Counted from the first letter of the stretch, positions 26,057 to 35,677 are shown. The stretch: DNA of 64,000 nt from Chloroflexota bacterium (GCA_023475345.1 JAMCWD010000033.1:1-64000), one strand, 5' to 3'. Made by a program: numbers and translations. The notes: a model not told the origin generated them from the letters alone.

Positions 26057-26084
26057 AATATTAACCAACCGATTAGTTAATATT
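26057..26084 (-). promoter_or_regulatory. 28-bp palindromic operator overlapping a -10 box
   Basis: Two 12-base arms (AATATTAACCAA at 26057-26068, and its counterpart AATATTAACTAA on the other strand, 26073-26084) flank the centre CCGA with one mismatch. On the minus strand a TATAAT box at 26082-26087 overlaps the upstream arm. Palindromes of this size and spacing are typical TetR-family sites, and E. coli ybhGFSR is controlled by the TetR-type CecR. No regulator gene lies in this window, so it must be encoded elsewhere. Confidence 0.75.
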
Positions 26085-26154
26085 ATACCGCTCTCCTTAT
26101 CAATCAAGATATACAACGCCCGCCCCGAAATGGCAGGCCGGGAACGAAACAAAT

Positions 26155-26511
26155 CTATCTTTTAACAATATGAATTATTATCAGAACTACGAATTCAATG
26201 ATGAAAAAAATCAGATAAAATATGATGGTCAAAAGCCCCGCCAGCATCGCCATCGCAGTAACCTTGCCCGTCCCCTGGAACGTAACCACCGACACATACA
26301 ACGCCAGGGCAAGGGCGATAACGAACCTTATAAACTCTTTCCTTTTTGTTTTTTGTATTTCTTTTTTTATATACTCGCCGTGAAGCTTATTTAATCCTTC
26401 GATAAGCTCGGCGGTTTTTTCATCCACATGGCCGATCTCATCCTTGTTTATCATGATCTCGCTTTGTATATCCTCGCGAGCGGCCCCTATTTCTTCTTTT
26501 TCTTCAGCCAT
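26155..26511 (-). CDS. Small membrane protein with coiled-coil N-terminus
   Basis: A 118-aa protein. The first 60 residues are charged and helical (MAEEKEEIGAAREDIQSEI, TAELIEGLNKLHGEYIKKEI) and probably coiled. Two or three close membrane helices follow (IRFVIALALALYVSVVTF, AMLAGLLTIIFYLIFF, VVLIIIHIV). No family is recognised. The ATG at 26511 is preferred over an open frame 25 codons longer, because the extension looks non-protein-like (basic and cysteine-containing). It points toward the exporter operon but is separated by the operator region, so it is probably its own unit. Confidence 0.65.
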   Translation of the reverse strand: MAEEKEEIGAAREDIQSEIMINKDEIGHVDEKTAELIEGLNKLHGEYIKKEIQKTKRKEFIRFVIALALALYVSVVTFQGTGKVTAMAMLAGLLTIIFYLIFFIIEFVVLIIIHIVKR

Positions 26512-26615
26512 TCTCCAAACCTTCCGGCATATCTTAAAAATGTCACCGGCCAAACCCCGGCTTTTAAAACCCCGTATCACCCACACCCGGAAAATATGCT
26601 GAATTAATTCTATCG

Positions 26616-26647
26616 CATCCCTGTAATTACCTTCAAAGACAGGGATG
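26616..26647. other. Nine-bp perfect inverted repeat upstream of the YfhO-like gene
   Basis: CATCCCTGT (26616-26624) and ACAGGGATG (26639-26647) form perfect arms around 14 bases. It lies 122 bases before the YfhO-like gene and about 105 bases before the divergent small gene, so it could be an operator for either. A transcript hairpin is also possible; no T-run follows on the plus strand. Confidence 0.3.
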
Positions 26648-26769
26648 AAAATCTAATAAACATCGCCCGCCGGCAAATCTAAAAGACTCCCTGGAGGTTT
26701 AGAAAAAATTTTATAGAAAATTTATACGGCAAAATAATCAAGACCGGCCGCCCCACTTCAGGAGGATGT

Positions 26770-29283
26770 TTGAATCAGTTTCTGAACCGGGTCAATAAAT
26801 CCCTGGAAAACTTGAGCTTCCGAAAAACCGTCCCGGCCCTTTTAATTATAATATTGCTCGGGTTCCTGTTTTTTCGATTTTTTCTGCTGGGCCAGGTTTA
26901 CACGACCGACGATTTTCTCAGTTGGTTTTATCCCTGGAGATATTACGAAACAGGTTCTTCGAATTCCCATACCTTCATGCCCGGGAACGTGCTCCTGCGC
27001 GATGTAACGATCCTCTATGCTCCCGAAGACCGGTTTTTCAACGAGTCCATAAAGTCCGGCATACTCCCGTTGTGGAACCCGTACAACTTATGCGGGCTGC
27101 CTCTCCAGGCCGTCGGATATCCCAACCTTCTGAACCCGCTGAGGGTGATGTTACACCTTCTTTTCCCGCCGGGCGCCGCCCATACCTGGATCCTGATAAT
27201 ATCTTTGCTTTTATCAGGGCTGGGAGCCAACATGTTCCTGAGATCTATAAAACTATCCCGCCTGTCGTCGGCTTTCGGCGGGATGGTATGGATGCTTTCG
27301 GGATTTGTCATTGCATACATGCAATACGAATATGTCCCGCTTGCCGCCGCCAACCTTGCATGGGGGTTGTATTTCGCCGAGCTTCTATTCGGGCAGGGCA
27401 GGAAAATCCACATCTTCTCCCTTGCCCTTATTTTCGGCTCCCTGTTGCTCGTCGGTATGTGGCAGTTCATCCTGTACACCGGCCTTTTCATTGTGCTTTA
27501 TTCCCTCTTCAGGTCGATACAACTGAAGAGGTATAATTATCTTGCAATACTGATCCTGGTAATTATCATGGGCGCAGCGGCCGGAGCCGCCCAGCTTCTA
27601 CCGTCCGTCCAGCTTTTCGCCCAATCACAGAGGCCGACTTTTACAACAGACGAGCTTTTTGCCGGTTCACGGTTTTATCCCGAGAACTTATTGACAATCC
27701 TGATACCGGATTTCCTGGGACATCCCGCGAAGCATTTTTACCTGGCAAGAGTGTATTCGGGAGTACAGAACTATATCGACCAGTGTGCATACACCGGCGT
27801 CATCCCGTTCTTTCTTGCATTGATCGGATTATGGAACAGGCGGCGCGGCATTGCAGTATTTATGGGGGTTTCCGGCCTGTTGATCCTGCTTTTTGCAATG
27901 GGGACGCCGGTAATAAAAAATATCGTCCTCATCCTGCCCGGGTTCAAAAACCTGATCCCCACAAGGATCCTTTATCTTTTCACTTTCTGCATTTCAATAT
28001 TATCGGCGCTTGGGCTTGAGCATCTGCTTGAAAAAAGGAGACAGTCGGCGGCGCTGCTGCTGATACCGGGGAGCATCTTCCTCCTGCTCACTATCGGCCT
28101 TTCGATATTTTTCCGGAAACTGGATTATGATCCCCAATTCGCAAAAAGTTTCCTCGCCTTCTTCCCGGCTATAATGCAGATGCCGAATTATTGCCCCGAC
28201 CCGCAGGCTTTCCTCCGCTACGAACTGATGAGGATATTCAGTCACTTTTCTTTCAAAGACCCGTCGTTTTATATACCTCTCAGCGCCGGGTGGGCGGGAA
28301 TCCTTTTAATGTTCCTGTGGTGCCGGGGAAAAATTTCAAGAAGTTTCCTCGCCTTCATGCTGATTTTCCTCGTAAGCGTGGATCTCATAGGATACGGCCT
28401 GGGGCTTAACCCTTCGATGCGTGAAGACCGAATGTTCTTTACGCCTGCCGGGATCAAATACTTACAACGGGACACCACTTTTCACCGGGTCGCAGGTTTA
28501 AGGAGGATGGCGGTCCCCAATTCGCTCATGCCGTACCGGTTGTATGACCTTGCGGGGAACGCAGGAATGATGCCCCGGAGAATTTATGAGCTTGTCAGGG
28601 GAGCTTCCGGGGACAACATCCCGTACATCATGGCGTACCTTCTGGAAGGGAAAAACTATTATCCTCCGCTTGCATCGTTTTTAAATATCAAATATCACTA
28701 CACCGACCTCACTCACCCGCTTCCGCCGAAATGGGGGACGAAGCTGCCGGTACGCGATATGGGGTTGTATGTAAATGAGAGATGCCTGCCCCGCTTTTTC
28801 ATGGCGGGCAAATACCAGGTGGTAAAGGACACGGGCAAAGTCCTGAGCCTGATGCTGTCGCCTTATTTCGTACCCGCCGAAAGGGTTTTCCTTGAGGAAG
28901 AGCCGGATTCCGCACCGGCTCCGGCGGATGAAATTTCGGGCGAAGTTACAGTTGAAAAATATACGCCGAACAGGGTCGATCTCAATGTTGAAAGCGATAA
29001 GGACTGCTTCCTGGTCATGAGCGAAACTTACTACCCCGGATGGAAAGCAGCCATTGACGGCGCCCCTGTCCGGATCTACCGGGCCGACTACGCGTTCCGG
29101 GCCATCGTAATCCCGAAAGGCGTGCATAAAGTAACAATGGAATTCAGGCCGCCGTTATTTTACTACGGGTTATGGGTAAGCTTGGCGGGAATAATTACTT
29201 GCATCGGGGGGCTCCTGTATTTTAAAAGAAAGCGGCTCCCGGCATCCGGAGAAAAAACAGCGCCGCCGGAAACCTTGAATTAA
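26770..29283 (+). CDS. YfhO-family membrane protein
   Basis: An 837-aa polytopic membrane protein with about 12-13 helices. It matches the bacterial YfhO family: an early loop with TTDDFLSWFYPWRYY, LPLWNPYNLCGLPL, then a helix-rich core and a large extracytoplasmic C-terminal domain (SETYYPGWKAAIDGAPVRIY, a strongly conserved family signature) before a last helix. Members have the fold of GT-C glycosyltransferases and take part in decorating cell-surface polymers; the acceptor here is unknown. The start is TTG with AGGAGG four bases upstream. It stands just before two TPR lipoprotein genes in the same direction. Confidence 0.88.
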   Translation: MNQFLNRVNKSLENLSFRKTVPALLIIILLGFLFFRFFLLGQVYTTDDFLSWFYPWRYYETGSSNSHTFMPGNVLLRDVTILYAPEDRFFNESIKSGILPLWNPYNLCGLPLQAVGYPNLLNPLRVMLHLLFPPGAAHTWILIISLLLSGLGANMFLRSIKLSRLSSAFGGMVWMLSGFVIAYMQYEYVPLAAANLAWGLYFAELLFGQGRKIHIFSLALIFGSLLLVGMWQFILYTGLFIVLYSLFRSIQLKRYNYLAILILVIIMGAAAGAAQLLPSVQLFAQSQRPTFTTDELFAGSRFYPENLLTILIPDFLGHPAKHFYLARVYSGVQNYIDQCAYTGVIPFFLALIGLWNRRRGIAVFMGVSGLLILLFAMGTPVIKNIVLILPGFKNLIPTRILYLFTFCISILSALGLEHLLEKRRQSAALLLIPGSIFLLLTIGLSIFFRKLDYDPQFAKSFLAFFPAIMQMPNYCPDPQAFLRYELMRIFSHFSFKDPSFYIPLSAGWAGILLMFLWCRGKISRSFLAFMLIFLVSVDLIGYGLGLNPSMREDRMFFTPAGIKYLQRDTTFHRVAGLRRMAVPNSLMPYRLYDLAGNAGMMPRRIYELVRGASGDNIPYIMAYLLEGKNYYPPLASFLNIKYHYTDLTHPLPPKWGTKLPVRDMGLYVNERCLPRFFMAGKYQVVKDTGKVLSLMLSPYFVPAERVFLEEEPDSAPAPADEISGEVTVEKYTPNRVDLNVESDKDCFLVMSETYYPGWKAAIDGAPVRIYRADYAFRAIVIPKGVHKVTMEFRPPLFYYGLWVSLAGIITCIGGLLYFKRKRLPASGEKTAPPETLN

Positions 29284-29344
29284 TGCCGAACAAGGGATTG
29301 GAATTTTCCTTAAGAAAAAGGCATAATATAGCGTAAGTGGAATT

Positions 29345-31528
29345 ATGAAATGTTTTTCATCTGTAAGGGATTATGAATATATGAAAAATTCCGTAACCGG
29401 GCTCTTATCTATCGGACGGCCGGACTTTGTTTCCGATAAAAACGGCTTCTTCAGAGGTTTCGTTCCGGCCTTTGCAGGTTTCATCCTGTTGTTTGCCGTT
29501 CTTTTTATTGTCTGTGCCGGTTGTTCAAGGCCGGAGCGCGATATGCCGGCTGACAGGGGGAAGGATATTGTAAATCAATCCGGGCAGGCTCCTGAAAAAG
29601 GCGATAATTTGAAAGATAACTCTATCGAAATAAACAATGTTGAAGATATCAGGAACGCTCTTGAGCAAGGGAACCTCGATTGTCAGAAAGCGGAGAAAGT
29701 GCTCGACCCGCTGCTGGAAAAAAATCCCGGCGATGTATCGCTGCTCCAGCTTAAATCCAGGGTACTGTGGTCGGAAGGAAAATTCCAGGAAGCCATCGAT
29801 ACCATTGATGCCATTCTGAGCAAAAATCCCGATAATACCGATGCGCTGGCCTTTAAAATCCAGATCCTTCTTGATCACTTCAAGAACGATGAGGCGGCAA
29901 AGCCGCTTGATCGCCTTATGAAACTCAAGCCGGACGAGGATCCCCACAAGCTGTTAAAGGCGCGCTACCTTGTCAATACCGGCAAATATGACGAAGCGGA
30001 ATTGATTGCACGGCAATTGATCAAAAAAAATCCCGATAATTTTGAGCCTTACCTGCTGGTGATGGATATTTATGCGGATACACAGCGCTACGACAAGGGC
30101 GTAAATTTTATAAAGGAAGCTTTGAAAAGGGACTGGCCCGGCCCGGAAGCAAAATCGGCGCTGACAGACAGGATGGGCGAGTTTCTTGAAAGGCAGGGCA
30201 AGGGCAAAGAAGCTGTTAAATATTATGAGGAATCGCTCAAAATCAATCCCGATAACGTAGATGCGCGCTCCAAGCTTGCAAGCTCGATGGTTGAAAAGGC
30301 AGACCCCGTAAGGATGAGGGAAGAGGTAAACAAGGCGCTGGAAAAGGGCATAGACGATCCCGACCCGCTTTATGCCCTGGCCCAGATGAATTTTAACGGA
30401 GGCCATATTACCCTGGGAATGGCCGCCCTTTACAAGGCCATCAATATGTTCCCCCTGGAAGTCGAGGCTCATAACAAGATTGGTTATTTCTCGTTGTATT
30501 TCAGGCATTACAGGGAAGCGCAGGCGGCTTATGCCCGTGCGAAAAAGCTTTTGCCGGGAAATTATGACGCGCTGATGGGAGAAGCCCTTATCGCGATAAT
30601 ACGGAGGGATTTTAAAACCGCCGACGTTATCCTGTCGAAGCTGAAACCCCCGGAATACCGCATGTCCGAGCATTACAGGAGGCTGGGCGACGCATACATG
30701 ATCCACCTGCGGGATTATGACAAGGCCGCGGGATATTATGAAAAATCGTTTGAATACATGGGACAGGGACAGGATCCGCTGATGGGGTTGATTAACCTTG
30801 CCAATATAGAGCTTGCAAACAACCGGGCCGGACGGGCTGAAAAATATTTCAACGAAGCCCTGGAAAAGATGTCGGGTGATATTTATCTCTATACCGAGAT
30901 TATCTACGTGGCCCTCCAGAACCGCCGCTACGATATTGCGAAGAAATATATCGACAGGTGGGAAAAGGCCGCCACCGGATGGGACGCCATAACGCGGTGC
31001 TCGTTTTATATGAGATTCGCCCAGCCGTGTATGATAAACGGGGACCTGGACAAAGCCCAGGTAATGGTGGATACCGCCAGAAAGATATTGCCGGAGGTCC
31101 CCGATTTCGGCAAATTGCTCCTGGTAAGAGGCGAAACCGAAAAAGCAAAAAAAGCTTTCGGCAGTGTTGTAAAAGAATTTCCCGACGAATCGGATTCCTG
31201 GTTTTACCTGGGCTTTATGGCCGAAGAAGAAGGGGATGCTAAATTAGCCCGATATTATTACGGCAGGGCCGGGGGCGGCTTCAGATCCCCCGGCGATTTC
31301 GATTATGAAAAAGCGTGGATCTATTCCATCAAGAGAGAGAAAGAAAAAGCGATCAAATATCTCAGGGAAGCCTGCAAGAAAGATATTTTCAATGCCTGCA
31401 GGGCTTATAACGATTATGCCATGGACTGGATGAGGGACGATCCTTTCTTTAAAAAAGACCTCCCCGTATTGATAAGCCGGGTTAAAGAAAAGACCGCGAC
31501 GCCTCCATCCGAGGTGCTTGTATGGTGA
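29345..31528 (+). CDS. TPR-repeat lipoprotein (727 aa)
   Basis: A large exported protein. A hydrophobic segment (about residues 38-58) ends in FIVCAGC, a lipobox-like site, so it is probably a lipoprotein with a long N-terminal extension; the ATG 12 codons in is an alternative start. From about residue 95 to the end it consists of tetratricopeptide repeats, roughly 14-16, with typical A-x3-F/L...NP spacing (for example KYDEAELIARQLIKKNPDNF). TPR arrays hold protein complexes together. It overlaps the next TPR gene by seven bases. Position next to a YfhO-like enzyme suggests an envelope-assembly scaffold. Confidence 0.85.
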   Translation: MKCFSSVRDYEYMKNSVTGLLSIGRPDFVSDKNGFFRGFVPAFAGFILLFAVLFIVCAGCSRPERDMPADRGKDIVNQSGQAPEKGDNLKDNSIEINNVEDIRNALEQGNLDCQKAEKVLDPLLEKNPGDVSLLQLKSRVLWSEGKFQEAIDTIDAILSKNPDNTDALAFKIQILLDHFKNDEAAKPLDRLMKLKPDEDPHKLLKARYLVNTGKYDEAELIARQLIKKNPDNFEPYLLVMDIYADTQRYDKGVNFIKEALKRDWPGPEAKSALTDRMGEFLERQGKGKEAVKYYEESLKINPDNVDARSKLASSMVEKADPVRMREEVNKALEKGIDDPDPLYALAQMNFNGGHITLGMAALYKAINMFPLEVEAHNKIGYFSLYFRHYREAQAAYARAKKLLPGNYDALMGEALIAIIRRDFKTADVILSKLKPPEYRMSEHYRRLGDAYMIHLRDYDKAAGYYEKSFEYMGQGQDPLMGLINLANIELANNRAGRAEKYFNEALEKMSGDIYLYTEIIYVALQNRRYDIAKKYIDRWEKAATGWDAITRCSFYMRFAQPCMINGDLDKAQVMVDTARKILPEVPDFGKLLLVRGETEKAKKAFGSVVKEFPDESDSWFYLGFMAEEEGDAKLARYYYGRAGGGFRSPGDFDYEKAWIYSIKREKEKAIKYLREACKKDIFNACRAYNDYAMDWMRDDPFFKKDLPVLISRVKEKTATPPSEVLVW

Positions 31529-33342
31529 AGCGGAGATTGCTGCATGCCGTGTTGTGCCTGTTCTTGTTATCGTTAACTTTCTTCATAGCGGGCTGTTCAG
31601 GGAAGACCGAAAAGTTGGCGCCGGAGGAGACCAGGCAACTGCTGATATCGGCTGAAGGCGCATTTGACAGGGGCGATCAGCCCGAATTGAGGCGGATAGT
31701 GGATAAGCTGCTTGCCGCCGATCCGAAAAACCTCGAAGCCTTGATTTACCAGGGACGGTTGGAGATGGAATCAGGCGACGGCAAAAAGGCTCTCCTGTCT
31801 TTCAAGAAAGCCGCAAGGTATCATCCTGGTAACGGGATGCCTTTTTTCTGGCTGGGGAAGATGGAGATGGAGCAGGGAAACAGGAAGAAAGCCCTTAAAG
31901 ATTTCAAAAAAGCATCAAAGATGGATGACCCCCGGGTGTTTCTTGCTCTTTACGAAATTTACGAAGATATGAACATGCTCGGTGAAGCCGGGGCTATCCT
32001 CGACAGGGCGAGGAAACTCGACATTAAGGACAATGCCCTTAAGGCCACGATAGAGACGTCCCTTGCGCTGCGTTGTGAGAGGCGCGACGATCTCCGGGGT
32101 GCGCTGGAGCATTACAGGACCGCTTATGAGCTTGATCCCATGCCGGAATACATGGCCCACCAGGCCCAGGTACTGTTTGAGCTTGAAAAATATGAAGAGG
32201 CCGAGAAGATTTTTTACGACATCCTTGCCAGAAACCCTTATAATTACCAGGCTATCCTCGGTATAGGCAAGGTGTACCGGGAGTTGGGCTTTTACGACGA
32301 CGCCATCCGAATGCTTAATAAGATAGCCGCCGGGCAGGAGAAAAAGATATCGGCCTACCTGCTTTTAGGCAATATTTTTCTCGAGCGCCGGGAATACAAG
32401 TACGCAATGGAATTCTTCAACAGGGCAAGGGAAATGTCACCCGACACGCCGGATTCCTACCTGGGGCTTGCCAAGGCCAGCATTGCGATGGGAGACGAGA
32501 AAAGCGGCCTGGAATATTTAAGCAGGATGAAAAACCTTTCCAGCTTCGAAATGGCCGACATGGAATGCCAGATCGCTGGGATATACCTGGATCACCTGGA
32601 ACGCCCGTCGGAAGCCGTGAACCATTACAGGAAGGTTACGAAGATAATGCCGGAAAACGGTGAAGGATGGGTCGGCATGGGACGTTGTCTCCTGGCGCTG
32701 GGAGATAAGGAAGCGGGAATGAAAGCCATGGAGAAAGCCCAGGAGCTTTCCAGGAACCCTGGGATGATGTCAGCCGATGTTTCCCACTGGTATATCATGC
32801 CCCAGAATAACGAGCAAGATCAAAAACCCGACGATTCGCTCATGCAACGAAGGGGGAAAATAAAATCTCCCAGGATGGAGTCCGCGATGCTGCTTCGCCT
32901 TGCCGATCTTTACCTGGAGACCGACAAATTCGAAGAGGCGCGGGCGAAGGTGGAGGATGCGCTCAAAGTTTACAAGCCTACGGCGCATACTTATTCGATG
33001 CTTGGAAAAATAGCACTGGCAACGGGCGATAAGACGGGGGCGGACAAATATTTTTCATCCGCAATAAAACTGGACCCTGAAAATAAAGATGCCATGCTGG
33101 GAACGGCAGAGATCCTGAGCATCAAGGGCGATAATAAAAAAGCGCTTGCCATCCTCCGAAAAACCAGGGAAATATACCCGTGGGATTCCGAGACGATCTT
33201 CGTCATGGCCGAAATCAAAAGCAGGAGCGGGCAGAGCGATGAAGCCGCAAAGCTTTTAAAGGAAGCGGTTGATATCCAGCCCCGCCTTAAAAAACAGGCG
33301 AAAAAAATCCCCGAACTTGCAAAACTTCTTAATAAAAGCTAA
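31522..33342 (+). CDS. TPR-repeat lipoprotein (606 aa)
   Basis: A second TPR protein, with a clear lipoprotein signal: basic MVKRR, hydrophobic core and FIAGC lipobox at about residues 21-25. Some 12-14 TPR units fill residues 40-600 (KALLSFKKAARYHPGN, KYEEAEKIFYDILARNP, KKALAILRKTREIYP). The ATG overlaps the end of the first TPR gene by seven bases, so the two are made in fixed ratio and may act together at a membrane. No catalytic domain. The particular partner is unknown. Confidence 0.88.
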   Translation: MVKRRLLHAVLCLFLLSLTFFIAGCSGKTEKLAPEETRQLLISAEGAFDRGDQPELRRIVDKLLAADPKNLEALIYQGRLEMESGDGKKALLSFKKAARYHPGNGMPFFWLGKMEMEQGNRKKALKDFKKASKMDDPRVFLALYEIYEDMNMLGEAGAILDRARKLDIKDNALKATIETSLALRCERRDDLRGALEHYRTAYELDPMPEYMAHQAQVLFELEKYEEAEKIFYDILARNPYNYQAILGIGKVYRELGFYDDAIRMLNKIAAGQEKKISAYLLLGNIFLERREYKYAMEFFNRAREMSPDTPDSYLGLAKASIAMGDEKSGLEYLSRMKNLSSFEMADMECQIAGIYLDHLERPSEAVNHYRKVTKIMPENGEGWVGMGRCLLALGDKEAGMKAMEKAQELSRNPGMMSADVSHWYIMPQNNEQDQKPDDSLMQRRGKIKSPRMESAMLLRLADLYLETDKFEEARAKVEDALKVYKPTAHTYSMLGKIALATGDKTGADKYFSSAIKLDPENKDAMLGTAEILSIKGDNKKALAILRKTREIYPWDSETIFVMAEIKSRSGQSDEAAKLLKEAVDIQPRLKKQAKKIPELAKLLNKS

Positions 33343-33382
33343 ACGCATTGAGGCGCGGCATCATTTTTCCGGGACCTGAAAT

Positions 33383-33661
33383 TTAAGCTGATCGTTTCCT
33401 GATCGTGCGGATAAGGGTCGCAATAAAAAGCACGACGGACACGATTCCGACACCCGTAAAGAAAAACGCCGGGAATGGGTCTTCCGGCCATGAATATACC
33501 GCAAGTATAAAAAGCAGCACTGCCGCTGCGGCAAGGCTTAAAGGCAGCATCAGGGCATACAACATTTCGGGAAGCTCCCTGGCCATGCGCGGCCTTTCCT
33601 CAGGGTCGGGATCATTTCCGCACAACGCCATCCCTGTAATCAATGCCAGAAGTATTTTCAT
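33383..33661 (-). CDS. Small two-helix membrane protein
   Basis: A 92-aa protein with a soluble, proline- and acid-rich stretch (CGNDPDPEERPRMARELPEM) followed by two hydrophobic helices (LPLSLAAAAVLLFILAVY and FTGVGIVSVVLFIATLI) and a basic end. No family is recognised and no clear ribosome site precedes the ATG, so it is less sure than its neighbours. It is convergent with the TPR genes and lies downstream of the ADP-ribosylglycohydrolase-like gene on the same strand. Confidence 0.5.
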   Translation of the reverse strand: MKILLALITGMALCGNDPDPEERPRMARELPEMLYALMLPLSLAAAAVLLFILAVYSWPEDPFPAFFFTGVGIVSVVLFIATLIRTIRKRSA

Positions 33662-33738
33662 AATTATAGATTACCACACGAATACAAAGTAGTTCAATTA
33701 CTCGACAGGTATCAATTTAACATCCCGGCGGGCATTTT

Positions 33739-34779
33739 TCAATCCCAGATCTTCATATTGGCAAGCCTGTGAGAAATTTCAGTGATGTATTCCGCATCCT
33801 TGACGTTTTCGCGCCAGCCCAGGGGGATGGAACTTACGCCGTTATATGCGCCGCAAAGAGCCCCTGCGATTGCGCCTATCGTGTCGGAATCGCCGCCTTT
33901 GCTGACCGCGGAAAGAATACAACTGTAATAATTATCGAAAGAATGAATAAAGCAGTAGAATGCCGCGGGGACCGTCTGTAAGATATTGCCTTCCGCCTTT
34001 GAATCGATCCCGATATCATAAATATGTTTCGCCTCGTTTACGAAAAGCAGGGCCTCAGCCATTTCCTTGTTTTCAAGCCGTACGAAATCCGATACGGTTT
34101 GAATGTATTCTTGCTTGTTTAAAGGTTCGGCAGATTTGAGAGCCATCGCCGTTCCGAACGCCACGGCCAGGGCGCCTGCAACCACGCGGGAATCGCGATG
34201 CGTGATGCTGGTACAGAGGGTGGTAAGCTCCCGTAATTTCTGATTCTGGTTATAATACAACAGGCCCAGCGGTACGACTCTCACCGCTGCGCCGGACTGG
34301 AGGGATTCCTCCATGCTGTCAAGCTCGCGGCGTCCTTCCTTTCCAAGGCGGCCCGACAGGGCGGGAGTTTTTTCATCTGTTTCAAGAAGGCCTTTATCCC
34401 ACAGGTTTACGAGGTACTTGAGATATACTTCCGAGTGGCGGCCTTTTTTCTTCAACAGTTCCAGGGCATCGAGGTTTATTTTCAGGTGTCCTATGAGACC
34501 TCTTTCCAGAAGATAAACCAGGTACCTGACATATACCTCGGTCTTGAAATGTTTTACTTCCATGATTGATGTGGCAAGAGCTATGGCAAGCTGTGTAAGT
34601 TCGGAATATTGTCCTGCCGGCAGGTTATATTTTTCCGACGGGAGGAAGCTTTTTATCGGGCCGATATTCTTCCGTATATCCCTTTCGTTCATGCCCTTGA
34701 CGGGTATTCCCATCGCATCGCCGATGGCAAGACCCAGCATGGCTCCTATAAATTTTCTTTCTTTTACTTCAAGTTCCAT
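33739..34779 (-). CDS. ADP-ribosylglycohydrolase-family protein with altered metal motif
   Basis: A 346-aa all-helical protein of the ADP-ribosylglycohydrolase/DraG family (GAMLGLAIGDAMGIPVKGM at the start). Active members hold two Mg ions with a T/S-D-D-T motif after about 60 residues and a GGDxDT motif near the end. Here the first motif reads SELT (Ser59-Thr62, in GQYSELTQLAIAL), while the second is intact (GGDSDTIGAIAGALCGAYNG). The insert at residues 85-160 (LERGLIGHLKINL, WDKGLLETDEKT) looks like a short duplication. It may bind ADP-ribose or hydrolyse a changed substrate. It stands alone; no ADP-ribosyltransferase gene is nearby. Confidence 0.85.
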   Translation of the reverse strand: MELEVKERKFIGAMLGLAIGDAMGIPVKGMNERDIRKNIGPIKSFLPSEKYNLPAGQYSELTQLAIALATSIMEVKHFKTEVYVRYLVYLLERGLIGHLKINLDALELLKKKGRHSEVYLKYLVNLWDKGLLETDEKTPALSGRLGKEGRRELDSMEESLQSGAAVRVVPLGLLYYNQNQKLRELTTLCTSITHRDSRVVAGALAVAFGTAMALKSAEPLNKQEYIQTVSDFVRLENKEMAEALLFVNEAKHIYDIGIDSKAEGNILQTVPAAFYCFIHSFDNYYSCILSAVSKGGDSDTIGAIAGALCGAYNGVSSIPLGWRENVKDAEYITEISHRLANMKIWD

Positions 34780-34855
34780 ATATCCACCCCCGAAAGCGGA
34801 AGAGAAAATTTCTCAAATTATATTTATTAATTCTCCTTAACATCATACATCCCTG

Positions 34856-35623
34856 TTATTGCCCATCTCTTGTTACCAGGCTGAGAGCCTGCCCGGAGCA
34901 GTTGCTTACGCATAACCCACAGCCGTAACAGCGTTCCGGGTCAACATGTATTCCATGATTCATATTCAGAGCCGAAAAATGACAGACTGAAACACACTTT
35001 CCGCATTCAATACAACGATCCCCGTCATGGCTTATTATGAAAGGCGATTTCTGCATTACGTTGTATCCCTGCTTGCTTGCCTGAAAAGAAATACAACAGC
35101 ACGGGCAGCAGTTACAGATGCAGTAAACGGTATTCTGGTTGGGGAAAAAAACGGTCTGGTGTATCAGGCCTGCCTGTTCGGCTTCCAGGAGAATTTTTTC
35201 CACCTCTTCCGTCGATGCGTTTCTTTTGATTTCGTGCACCGAGCGGTCAAGGAGTATCGGCTCTCCGAACCAGATACAATTATTCGTCGGGGCGTCGCAT
35301 TTTTTTGCATGAGTCCGGCAGTAGCATTCGGTGATATGGATTGAAGCTGCTGACTCGACCAGTTTCATGGCATCGGCGCGTGAAAGAATGCGGTGTTCCC
35401 CGCTCATGCTGACCCGCAGTGGAATTACCTGCGTGCCCGCCGTTGTTCCGAAAAGCGTGGAAACGAACTTGGCCAGAGGCAGGTATATGATATCTTTTAA
35501 GTTAAATTTTCTCTTTTTCCGGTCAAGAAGATAATCCTCAGCAAGGTGGATTACGAATTGTTCATGCCTTGCCGCAAGCCTGCTGAGCGCTTTCCTGAAA
35601 GAGTCTTTGAAATTATAAAGCAT
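34856..35623 (-). CDS. Cysteine-rich ferredoxin-type protein
   Basis: A 255-aa soluble protein. The N-terminal 75 residues are helical. The middle has cysteine-rich groups (ECYCRTHAKKC then NNC; CICNCCPCCC), and the C-terminal 60 residues carry two standard [4Fe-4S] motifs: CIECGKCVSVC and CYGCGLCVSNC. The CICNCCPCCC group suggests a further metal centre. Such proteins occur widely in anaerobes as probable electron carriers or redox sensors; the partner is not evident. It lies between the ROK kinase and the ADP-ribosylglycohydrolase-like gene in the same direction. Confidence 0.8.
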   Translation of the reverse strand: MLYNFKDSFRKALSRLAARHEQFVIHLAEDYLLDRKKRKFNLKDIIYLPLAKFVSTLFGTTAGTQVIPLRVSMSGEHRILSRADAMKLVESAASIHITECYCRTHAKKCDAPTNNCIWFGEPILLDRSVHEIKRNASTEEVEKILLEAEQAGLIHQTVFFPNQNTVYCICNCCPCCCISFQASKQGYNVMQKSPFIISHDGDRCIECGKCVSVCHFSALNMNHGIHVDPERCYGCGLCVSNCSGQALSLVTRDGQ

Positions 35624-35677
35624 CTGGCGGATTCAATTCTTTTAAACGGCTAAAACTCCTTTTTCTGATAAATCCTT

